DNA of 6,709 bases, from NCBI GenBank assembly GCA_019414725.1, contig DXLM01000107.1, forward strand, positions 1 to 6,709, in the 5' to 3' direction. Source of the DNA: Bacteroides sp. Lineage in GTDB: Bacteria; Bacteroidota; Bacteroidia; Bacteroidales; Bacteroidaceae. The position numbers were made by a program, and so were the translations under genes. Below are positions 1 to 5,432 of the stretch, one piece after another (within the stretch, counting starts at the first letter, position 1; the number at the start of each line of letters is the position of its first letter). The notes beneath the pieces are model-generated. The model saw only the letters and a list, made by a program, of their open reading frames with translations, searched no databases and was not told the DNA's origin.

Positions 1-8
1 TTATTTAC

Positions 9-39
9 CGCCAAAGCCGCTTAGGCTTGGCGAATTTTT
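9..39 (+). terminator. Rho-independent terminator of a gene left of the window
   Basis: A GC-rich hairpin is formed by CGCCAAAGCC (9-18) and GGCTTGGCG (24-32). It has nine base pairs with one bulged A and a five-base loop GCTTA. It is followed by AA and five T (35-39). The T run lies on the plus-strand side only, so it most likely ends a plus-strand transcript from beyond the left edge. The gene itself is not in the window. Confidence 0.6.
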
Positions 40-145
40 AACGAACTATTGTTAATTAATATAAATCAAAAAATACTCTCTACAGAACCTTATTTTTTAT
101 CCAATAAGCCTTCTTTTTACTAACTAATTGTTGTTAATCGAGATG

Positions 146-153
146 CAAAAATA
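146..153 (-). promoter_or_regulatory. Possible minus-strand -7 element TATTTTTG
   Basis: Reading the minus strand, 153 to 146 spells TATTTTTG, an exact match to the Bacteroidetes -7 consensus TAnnTTTG. No TTTG-like -33 element is visible at the expected distance upstream (about 173-177). In such AT-rich DNA a chance match is quite likely. If real, it would start a leftward transcript at about position 141 that runs out of the window. Confidence 0.2.
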
Positions 154-425
154 ACCAGAAGATTGGAAAAATAAAATAAATTATGAAAAAAGTACGAAAT
201 ATTATTGCACAATCAAACATTATAATAAGAGGTGACATATTATTAATTATACACACATAAAGAAGATAAATCATACCGTTTTGATACAATAAATAAACAC
301 ATAAGCAAAAAACGACACATCAAAACTTTACAAAATTTGTTAAATACCAAGATAGAGTATCATTTTACTTTTTTAATAAAATCATCTTAAATCTTTTAAG
401 AGTTTAAAGTATTTACAAAAAGCCA

Positions 426-443
426 TAGTGTTAAAAAACACTA
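426..443. repeat. Perfect 7-bp inverted repeat
   Basis: TAGTGTT (426-432) and AACACTA (437-443) are exact reverse complements separated by AAAA. The site lies about 72 bases upstream of the mnmA -7 element. It could be an operator or a weak RNA hairpin. No known regulator site is recognised, and a repeat this short could occur by chance. A second AT-only repeat, TCTTAAA/TTTAAGA, lies at 385-401. Confidence 0.3.
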
Positions 444-514
444 ACTAAATTGTTATACAATATTTATAAACACATATTCTACAAACATTCGTAGAAGAAT
501 TCTGTTTTTATCTT

Positions 515-522
515 TACTTTTG
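515..522 (+). promoter_or_regulatory. Bacteroidetes-type promoter (-7 element) of mnmA
   Basis: TACTTTTG matches the Bacteroidetes -7 consensus TAnnTTTG at every fixed position. A partial -33 element, TTCG (488-491, consensus TTTG), lies 23 bases upstream, slightly farther than the usual 19-21. Transcription would start near 528-531, giving a leader of about 20 bases before the ATG at 550. The element overlaps the in-frame TTG at 520, so that TTG cannot be the start of translation from this promoter. Confidence 0.65.
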
Positions 523-549
523 TCTTATACAAACGGCAGATTTTACAAC

Positions 550-1692
550 ATGGAAAAAGAGAAACGAATACTAGTAGGAATGAGTGGAGGAATTGACAGT
601 TCCGCTACCTGCATTATGCTACAAGAACAAGGTTATGAAGTTGTAGGTGTGACTATGAGAACCTGGGATATACCTTCCCACTTTTCAACTCCGGAACAAG
701 AGCAACCCAACGAAATATTAGAAGCAAAGGCTCTAGCCGAACGTCTGGGTATAGAACATCATGTTGCCGATGTCCGCGAGGAATTCCGCAATGTCATCGT
801 ACAATATTTTATCGACGAATACATGAAGGGACGTACTCCCAATCCTTGCGTCATGTGTAACCCGCTGTTTAAGGAACGCATCTTATGCGAATGGGCCGAC
901 CGTACCGGCTGTGCACAGATTGCCACAGGACATTACTGCCGACTGGAAGACAGAAAGGAGCACCGATATATAGTAACCGGTGATGATCCGACAAAAGACC
1001 AGTCATATTTTCTATGGAAACTTCCACAAGAGATATTGAAACGTATGGTGTTCCCATTGGGAGGAATGACCAAAACCGAGGTAAGGGCTTACCTCGCAGA
1101 AAAAGGCTTTGAAGCCAAAGCCAAAGGAGGAGAAAGCATGGAAGTCTGTTTCATCGATAAAGATTACCGGGACTTTTTGAGAGAACACTGTCCGGATATC
1201 GACGAACGAATCGGAACAGGATGGTTTGTCGACAGCAAAGGACTGAAGTTAGGTCAGCACAAAGGTTTCGCCTATTATACTATCGGACAGCGCAAAGGAC
1301 TGGAAATCGCACTCGGACGTCCGGCGTATGTTCTAAAAATCAACCCTGCCAAAAACACAGTCATGCTGGGAGATGCCGAACAGCTGAAAGCCGAGTATAT
1401 GCTTGTAGAAGATATAAATGTAATAGATTTACAGGAATTGCTGGAATGCCCCGACCTGTCCGTACGAATCCGCTACCGTAGTCGCCCTATTCCTTGTCAG
1501 GTTATCTTACTGGATGAAGGACACCTGCTTGTAAAATTCAAGGCTGAAGCTTCAGCCATCACTCCAGGACAGTCGGCTGTTTTCTATGATAAAGGCCGTG
1601 TATTAGGTGGAGGATTTATCGCTTTCCAACAAGGCATAAAGAAACTGATAGCCGAAAATGAAGAAAGAAAGCATGTTTTGTCAAGTACGTGA
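550..1692 (+). CDS. mnmA: tRNA-specific 2-thiouridylase MnmA
   Basis: MnmA uses ATP to adenylate the wobble uridine U34 of tRNA-Lys, -Glu and -Gln, then inserts sulfur delivered as a protein persulfide, forming 2-thiouridine in the cytoplasm. The 380-residue product has the N-type ATP pyrophosphatase P-loop SGGIDSS (12-18), TPNPCVMCN (96-104) with the probable nucleophilic Cys103, ATGHYCR (125-131), KDQSYFLW (149-156), and SMEVCFI (196-202) with the second catalytic Cys200. The C-terminal barrel carries TIGQRKG (244-250) and TPGQSAVFYD (338-347). Residue 100 is Cys where the E. coli enzyme has Asp, a variant I recall from many homologues. The ATG at 550 gives a length close to the usual 360-370 plus a short charged tail. 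An in-frame TTG at 520 is rejected because it lies in the promoter. The gene appears monocistronic, followed by a strong terminator. Bacteroides genomes often carry more than one mnmA paralogue, and which one this is cannot be told here. Confidence 0.95.
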   Translation: MEKEKRILVGMSGGIDSSATCIMLQEQGYEVVGVTMRTWDIPSHFSTPEQEQPNEILEAKALAERLGIEHHVADVREEFRNVIVQYFIDEYMKGRTPNPCVMCNPLFKERILCEWADRTGCAQIATGHYCRLEDRKEHRYIVTGDDPTKDQSYFLWKLPQEILKRMVFPLGGMTKTEVRAYLAEKGFEAKAKGGESMEVCFIDKDYRDFLREHCPDIDERIGTGWFVDSKGLKLGQHKGFAYYTIGQRKGLEIALGRPAYVLKINPAKNTVMLGDAEQLKAEYMLVEDINVIDLQELLECPDLSVRIRYRSRPIPCQVILLDEGHLLVKFKAEASAITPGQSAVFYDKGRVLGGGFIAFQQGIKKLIAENEERKHVLSST

Positions 1693-1701
1693 AGGCACAC
1701 G

Positions 1702-1745
1702 AAAAATATGCCGAGAAATCAGGAAAAACTTCTCGACATATTTTT
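1702..1745. terminator. Bidirectional rho-independent terminator between mnmA and the kinase gene
   Basis: Positions 1702-1717 pair with 1730-1745 over 16 positions with a single C-A mismatch (1711/1736) and a 12-base loop. The stem starts with five A and ends with five T, so either strand reads as a hairpin with a terminal U tract. It begins 10 bases after the mnmA stop and lies downstream of the convergent kinase gene, so it can end both transcripts. Confidence 0.75.
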
Positions 1746-1776
1746 AAAATTTGTACAAAAAATCAAGTACTTTACA

Positions 1777-1797
1777 TGAAGTTTTTGAGGCACTTCA
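1777..1797 (-). terminator. Small hairpin directly after the kinase stop codon
   Basis: TGAAGT (1777-1782) and ACTTCA (1792-1797) pair over six bases with a nine-base loop. The hairpin lies three bases past the kinase stop on the minus strand. A minus-strand TTTTTT run follows farther downstream (about 1757-1762), not immediately. It is at best an auxiliary terminator or 3' stabilising hairpin beside the stronger one at 1702-1745. Confidence 0.25.
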
Positions 1798-1800
1798 GCA

Positions 1801-2721
1801 TTAGCGGTAAGACTCCGCAAATTCCTTTGATACAGAATTACTTACACTCTTACACACGTCTGCACTGAAATCCATTCCGCAGCGGATGATTGCATCCCAA
1901 TCCGCTTCCGTCAGTTCGGCAAGATCAGCCCGACGGACACGATATTTCAGCAACCCGTATACCACACCTGCATTAAAATTATCGCCAGCCCCAATGGTAC
2001 TTACCGCTTTCAGCGGAGTCACCGGATAGTCCTTACATACATGTTTCGTACGCAAACGGACATCACCATCGGCATCGGTACAGATAAAGTTCGGACAGTA
2101 GAATCCTACATGATTGCTGTACACCTTATCGGCATCCGGCTGACGGAACATATTCTGAAAATCTTCTGTCGAACCCCTTAAGATATCGGCATACTCAAAG
2201 TTCTCTATAATAGTAGGCATCAACTTAATAGCCTCATTAGCATGCGTACTGCGGAAGTTGACGTCATAATATATGATTGCGCCTGCATCATGAGCACGGT
2301 CAAGCAACTCTTTTACTTTATCACGCAACACAGGAGTAATAGCAAAATAAGAACCGATCATGATAATATCATCACTCGATATTTCAGGCATATTTACTTC
2401 CAGCCTCTGGCGAGGATAGTCTTTATAGAAAATATACTCGGCATCATTCCGTTCGTTCAGAAAAGCCAGCGACACCGGCGACTTTCCCTCCGGGAAGACA
2501 TTCACATTTGCCGTATCAACTCCGTTTTCGCGCATGTTTGCCAGAATCATCTCTCCCACACGGTCGTTTCCCGTTTCACTGATAAAAGTAACATTCTGTC
2601 CCATTCTTCCCAGTGAAATTACAGCGTTATAAACAGAACCGCCCGGGACAGCCGCCTGTGGCTGTCCGTCGCGGAACAGAATATCAAGAATCGTTTCACC
2701 TATACCGATAACCTTTCTCAT
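1801..2721 (-). CDS. PfkB family carbohydrate kinase, substrate unknown
   Basis: This is a ribokinase/PfkB superfamily enzyme, which transfers phosphate from ATP to a sugar or nucleoside hydroxyl. The 306 residues from ATG 2721 show the family architecture: an N-terminal strand with GETILDILF (8-16), the first signature around GGSVYN (27-32), DVNFR (153-157), and the C-terminal signature STIGAGDNFNAG (241-252). In the last, GAGD forms the anion hole and Asp247 is the catalytic base. Length is normal for fructokinase and ribokinase relatives. Signatures alone do not give the substrate; fructose, ribose, a ketodeoxy sugar or a nucleoside are all open. An in-frame TTG two codons earlier (2727) is less likely than the ATG. 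The gene starts 14 bases after the stop of the arabinose-5-phosphate isomerase gene, so the two are almost certainly cotranscribed and perhaps act on linked sugar phosphates. No Shine-Dalgarno sequence is visible, which is usual in Bacteroides. Confidence 0.88.
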   Translation of the reverse strand: MRKVIGIGETILDILFRDGQPQAAVPGGSVYNAVISLGRMGQNVTFISETGNDRVGEMILANMRENGVDTANVNVFPEGKSPVSLAFLNERNDAEYIFYKDYPRQRLEVNMPEISSDDIIMIGSYFAITPVLRDKVKELLDRAHDAGAIIYYDVNFRSTHANEAIKLMPTIIENFEYADILRGSTEDFQNMFRQPDADKVYSNHVGFYCPNFICTDADGDVRLRTKHVCKDYPVTPLKAVSTIGAGDNFNAGVVYGLLKYRVRRADLAELTEADWDAIIRCGMDFSADVCKSVSNSVSKEFAESYR

Positions 2722-2735
2722 AAGCAAAAATCTGT

Positions 2736-3338
2736 TTATTTACTCAACGCACGGGAACGCTCGCCCAGATAACCTCCATGGTGGCGCTTGCTATATTCTT
2801 CAATAGTAAATCCTGTCTGCTTCATAGTTTCTACCACCAGTATATCTCCGATAACAGTCATGATGGTAGTAGAAGTAGTAGGAGTCATACCCAACGGACA
2901 AACCTCGTCCGGATGTCCGGTAGCAAGACAGATATCCGCAGCTTCAGCAAGCGGACTTTCCGGATTTCCGGTAATGACAATCTTCTTCAACGACGGATTC
3001 AAACGATCAGCCAAATCGGTCAGTTCCACGATTTCACGCGTTTTACCCGAATTGGATATAAGAAGCAGCAAGTCATTTTCCTGCAAAATTCCCAAATCGC
3101 CATGTTGAGCTTCACTGGGGTGAAGAAAAACAGCAGGAATACCCGTAGAACAAAAAGTAGTAGCAATGTTCATGGCAATCTGTCCGGCCTTTCCCATTCC
3201 ACTGGTTACCAGCTTTCCTTTTTTGCGGTGTACTTGTTCTACAATCAGCTCAACGGCCTTCTCGTATGCATCTGTTACGGGAATATTCAATACAGCCTGT
3301 GCTTCACGCTGCAACAGTTCGTGAATAGATGAAATCAT
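2736..3338 (-). CDS. kdsD: Single-domain arabinose-5-phosphate isomerase (SIS domain, KpsF/GutQ/KdsD family)
   Basis: The protein probably interconverts D-ribulose 5-phosphate and D-arabinose 5-phosphate, the first committed step towards Kdo, the lipopolysaccharide inner-core sugar. Its 200 residues are one SIS domain: SGMGKAG (46-52), HPSEAQHGDLG (73-83), SNSGKTREI (95-103), CPLGMTPTTSTT (147-158) and RHHGG (185-189). By alignment from memory with E. coli KdsD, the four catalytic residues Lys59, Glu111, Glu152 and His193 correspond to Lys50, Glu102, Glu145 and His186 here; all are kept. The two C-terminal CBS domains of the roughly 328-residue E. coli enzyme are absent. The protein ends just after the SIS domain at a proper stop, so this is the natural short form and not a truncation. 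I recall that a single-domain enzyme of this kind from Bacteroides fragilis has been characterised biochemically. It is the middle gene of the minus-strand operon, 20 bases after the LOG gene and 14 before the kinase gene. Another sugar-phosphate isomerase activity is the main alternative. Confidence 0.85.
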   Translation of the reverse strand: MISSIHELLQREAQAVLNIPVTDAYEKAVELIVEQVHRKKGKLVTSGMGKAGQIAMNIATTFCSTGIPAVFLHPSEAQHGDLGILQENDLLLLISNSGKTREIVELTDLADRLNPSLKKIVITGNPESPLAEAADICLATGHPDEVCPLGMTPTTSTTIMTVIGDILVVETMKQTGFTIEEYSKRHHGGYLGERSRALSK

Positions 3339-3358
3339 ATTATGATGAGTTTAGTAAA

Positions 3359-3895
3359 TTAATATTCGAGTAATTGTTTCAGCTCATCGAAAGTGTTGGC
3401 CACAGTGAAATAATTTTTCAGCGGGCGATGAGCGAAGTGTTGTGTTTCCAGTCCGGCAAGAAATTCAAGAATCCCGTTCCAGAAACCATTAACATTATAA
3501 AATATCACTTTCTTTTCGTGATAACCTATTGTGGCGGCAGCCATGACATGAAATATTTCATCGAGCGTTCCCACTCCACCAGGCAACGCAACAGCCACAT
3601 CTGCTTCTTGCAGCATGATATCCTTACGGTCACTCAGATTGACAGCACGAAACGTCACATCAAGCAAATCGCTGACAGCTCCCCTTTCTTCCAGCTTGGT
3701 AGGAACAACTCCCATTATCATAGCTCCATTTTCTTTTGCAGAGCGGGCAACAGCCTCCATAAGTCCTGTATTCGAACCTCCATAAATGAGCCACTTTCCG
3801 GTTTTACCAATCCATGCACCCAGTTCGGAAGCTTTTTCGGCATAAATCGGATCGATGTGATCGGAAGCCGAACAGAATATTGCAATTTTATTCAT
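3359..3895 (-). CDS. LOG family protein (TIGR00730 type), nucleoside 5'-monophosphate phosphoribohydrolase
   Basis: LOG family enzymes cleave the N-glycosidic bond of nucleoside 5'-monophosphates, classically cytokinin riboside monophosphates or AMP, giving a free base and ribose 5-phosphate in the cytoplasm. The 178-residue product has the Rossmann-like fold markers YGGSNTGLM (38-46), Arg90-Lys91 in the DRKDIML segment, and the signature PGGVGTLDE (105-113), where Glu113 is the probable catalytic acid. Length fits the short bacterial LOG class of about 180-195 residues. The many homologues once labelled lysine decarboxylase carry that name in error. The ATG at 3895 has a weak AAGG four bases upstream. 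It is the first gene of the minus-strand cluster, with the isomerase gene 20 bases downstream, and is divergent from the M16 peptidase gene. In a gut bacterium the true substrate is unknown; nucleotide salvage is more likely than hormone production. Confidence 0.9.
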   Translation of the reverse strand: MNKIAIFCSASDHIDPIYAEKASELGAWIGKTGKWLIYGGSNTGLMEAVARSAKENGAMIMGVVPTKLEERGAVSDLLDVTFRAVNLSDRKDIMLQEADVAVALPGGVGTLDEIFHVMAAATIGYHEKKVIFYNVNGFWNGILEFLAGLETQHFAHRPLKNYFTVANTFDELKQLLEY

Positions 3896-3973
3896 AATAC
3901 CTTAATTTATATAATACCGCAAACGGCCAGGAACAGCCAGTGCAGTCTGTAGCGAAGAAAATCAATATACCTG

Positions 3974-4004
3974 CAAATATCTGTATTTTTTCAGTTACGA
4001 CAAT
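3974..4004 (-). promoter_or_regulatory. Candidate promoter of the LOG-isomerase-kinase operon
   Basis: On the minus strand, ATTG (4004-4001; consensus TTTG) is followed after 19 bases by GATATTTG (3981-3974; consensus TAnnTTTG). Each box has one mismatch and the spacing is ideal. Transcription would start near 3967, leaving a leader of about 70 bases before the LOG ATG. It lies back to back with the M16 promoter, so the two could interfere or be coregulated. Confidence 0.35.
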
Positions 4005-4015
4005 AAGTATTATTG

Positions 4016-4023
4016 TATTTTTG
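4016..4023 (+). promoter_or_regulatory. Bacteroidetes-type promoter (-7 element) of the M16 peptidase gene
   Basis: TATTTTTG matches TAnnTTTG exactly. The upstream region has only a TTTC (3989-3992) 23 bases away as a weak -33 candidate. Initiation would be near 4029-4031. This fixes the start of the peptidase gene: the GTG at 3940 lies upstream of the transcript, the ATG at 4036 would be almost leaderless, and the ATG at 4054 has a leader of about 24 bases with an A/G-rich stretch (4039-4049). Confidence 0.6.
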
Positions 4024-4053
4024 CAACGAAAATCCATGCAAAGAAGAAAACTC

Positions 4054-5277
4054 ATGCCATACAATACTTTTATTTTGCCAAACGGACTGCGTATTATCCA
4101 CGCTCCCAGCCCTACCAATGTAACATATTGCGGATTTGCCGTCGATGCCGGAACGCGTGATGAATTTACCAACGAACAAGGGATGGCTCATTTTGTAGAA
4201 CACCTTATATTTAAAGGAACCCGCAAACGCCGTGCATGGCATATCCTGAATCGCATGGAAAATGTAGGAGGCGATTTGAATGCTTATACTAATAAGGAGG
4301 AAACAGTTATATACAGTGCCTTCCTGAAAGAACATTTTTCCCGTGCCGTGGAATTGCTGACAGACATTGTTTTCAACAGTATCTTTCCCGAGCAGGAAAT
4401 AGCCAAGGAGGTAGAAGTCATTATCGATGAAATACAAAGTTACGAAGACAGTCCCGCTGAACTGATATTCGATGATTTTGAAGAACTGATATTTCCCAAC
4501 CATCCGTTGGGGCGAAACATACTAGGTAAACCGGAACAGCTCCGCCAGTTCGGAAGTCAGGATGCACTTTACTTTACTGGAAGATATTACAAGCCTGCCA
4601 ACATGGTATTCTTTGTTCAGGGGGATATCGATTTCAAACGGGTAGTTCGCACCATAGAAAAAGCTACGGCAGACATTCCTTTTTCAAACGTAGACAATTA
4701 CCAACGTCAGGCGCCACATGCCTACCTGCCCAAGCAACTCACTCTACACAAAGACACTCATCAGGCACACGTAATGATTGGTGGACGTGGATACAATGCC
4801 TACGATGAACGACGAACAGGCCTCTACCTACTTAACAATATCCTAGGAGGACCCGGAATGAACAGCCGGCTGAACGTTTCACTGCGTGAAAAGCGCGGGC
4901 TTGTATACAATGTAGAATCGAACCTCACAGCTTACACTGACACCGGAACATTCTGCATTTACTTTGGTTGTGATCAGGAGGATGCCGATTACTGTACCGA
5001 ACTCGTACATAAAGAACTTAAAAAGTTATGCGACCGTCCGCTTACAGCCACACAACTACACGCTGCCAAAAAACAAATCATCGGACAAATCGGAGTGGCA
5101 AGTGACAACTTTGAGAATAATGCACTTGATATGGCAAAATGCTTTTTACACTACAAGCGCTACGAAGAAAAAGAAGAAGTATTTCATCGTATAGAAGCAT
5201 TGACAGCACAACAACTGCAAGACATAGCAAACGAGATGTTTTCCGAGAATTATTTGTCAATATTAGCATATAAATGA
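4054..5277 (+). CDS. M16 family zinc metallopeptidase (processing-peptidase/PqqL-like), cytoplasmic type
   Basis: This is an inverzincin peptidase related to mitochondrial processing peptidase and bacterial M16B enzymes, which cut short peptides inside a clamshell of two homologous halves. The 407 residues hold the inverted zinc motif HFVEH (46-50), with His46 and His50 as zinc ligands and Glu49 as catalytic base. The third ligand Glu126 lies in IIDEIQ at the spacing expected for the family. The C-terminal half carries GGPGMNSRLNVSLREKRGLV (265-284) followed by Tyr285, where the Arg/Tyr pair that binds substrate in M16B enzymes is expected. One active and one inactive half fit a protein that works as a homodimer. 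No signal peptide is visible from either ATG, so it should act in the cytoplasm, unlike periplasmic PqqL. ATG 4054 was chosen from promoter position and the usual MYNTF-like family N-terminus; ATG 4036 would add six residues. The substrate is unknown. The gene appears monocistronic and shares a divergent promoter region with the LOG gene. Confidence 0.92.
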   Translation: MPYNTFILPNGLRIIHAPSPTNVTYCGFAVDAGTRDEFTNEQGMAHFVEHLIFKGTRKRRAWHILNRMENVGGDLNAYTNKEETVIYSAFLKEHFSRAVELLTDIVFNSIFPEQEIAKEVEVIIDEIQSYEDSPAELIFDDFEELIFPNHPLGRNILGKPEQLRQFGSQDALYFTGRYYKPANMVFFVQGDIDFKRVVRTIEKATADIPFSNVDNYQRQAPHAYLPKQLTLHKDTHQAHVMIGGRGYNAYDERRTGLYLLNNILGGPGMNSRLNVSLREKRGLVYNVESNLTAYTDTGTFCIYFGCDQEDADYCTELVHKELKKLCDRPLTATQLHAAKKQIIGQIGVASDNFENNALDMAKCFLHYKRYEEKEEVFHRIEALTAQQLQDIANEMFSENYLSILAYK

Positions 5278-5380
5278 AATGTTACACTAATTTTTTTGTC
5301 TATTCATAAAAATACCTTAGAAAAACAAACAAATATTACAATTCGACAAATAAAATTTTTTATCAATCATACATATTTCA

Positions 5381-5388
5381 TAAATTAG
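5381..5388 (+). promoter_or_regulatory. Weak candidate -7 element upstream of the AraC-type regulator gene
   Basis: TAAATTAG differs from TAnnTTTG at one position and sits about 45 bases before the ATG at 5433. No clear TTTG -33 element is present; only a T run (about 5355-5361) lies at the right distance. The 155-base gap 5278-5432 has no better match and no obvious terminator for the peptidase gene, so some read-through is possible. Confidence 0.2.
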
Positions 5389-5432
5389 CCCTCACAAGAG
5401 TTAATAGATTTTATCTATATATAAAAGATATT

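Larger units (their letters stand above)
40..514. other. AT-rich intergenic region without a convincing gene
   Basis: This stretch of about 475 bases is strikingly poor in G and C compared with the neighbouring coding sequence. Stops are dense in every frame. The longest start-to-stop readings noted were 25 codons on plus (183-260) and 34 codons on minus (134-238), both explicable by composition. It contains a minus-strand promoter-like TATTTTTG (153-146) and two small AT-rich inverted repeats (385-401 and 426-443). No tRNA-like or strongly folded RNA element was seen by eye. It is unusually long for a gap between Bacteroides housekeeping genes, so an unannotated small RNA remains possible. 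Confidence 0.75.

Noticed and set aside
1..48. Minus-strand frame ending at TAA 3-1, reading as a Gly-rich tail ...SGFGGK
   Set aside because: An in-frame stop at 48-46 limits it to 14 codons, with no start codon, and the bases form a terminator hairpin instead.
183..260. 25-codon plus-strand frame beginning ATG AAA AAA
   Set aside because: It has no promoter element upstream, no recognisable family, and a length expected by chance in AT-rich DNA.
520..549. N-terminal extension of mnmA from TTG 520
   Set aside because: The TTG lies inside the promoter -7 element, and the extra ten residues precede a normal MnmA N-terminus at ATG 550.
2722..2727. TTG start two codons upstream for the PfkB kinase
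   Set aside because: The ATG at 2721 gives the standard start just before the first beta strand; nothing favours the TTG.
3940..4053. N-terminal extension of the M16 peptidase from GTG 3940 (38 extra residues)
   Set aside because: Most of it lies upstream of the TATTTTTG promoter, and M16 proteins of this type begin close to the NTFILPNGL segment. It also covers the presumed LOG promoter.
2242..4503. Several 94-192 codon frames antisense to the kinase, isomerase, LOG and M16 genes
   Set aside because: Each lies opposite a gene with clear family motifs, has low-complexity or Ser/His/Cys-rich content without motifs, and is explained as a shadow of the coding strand.
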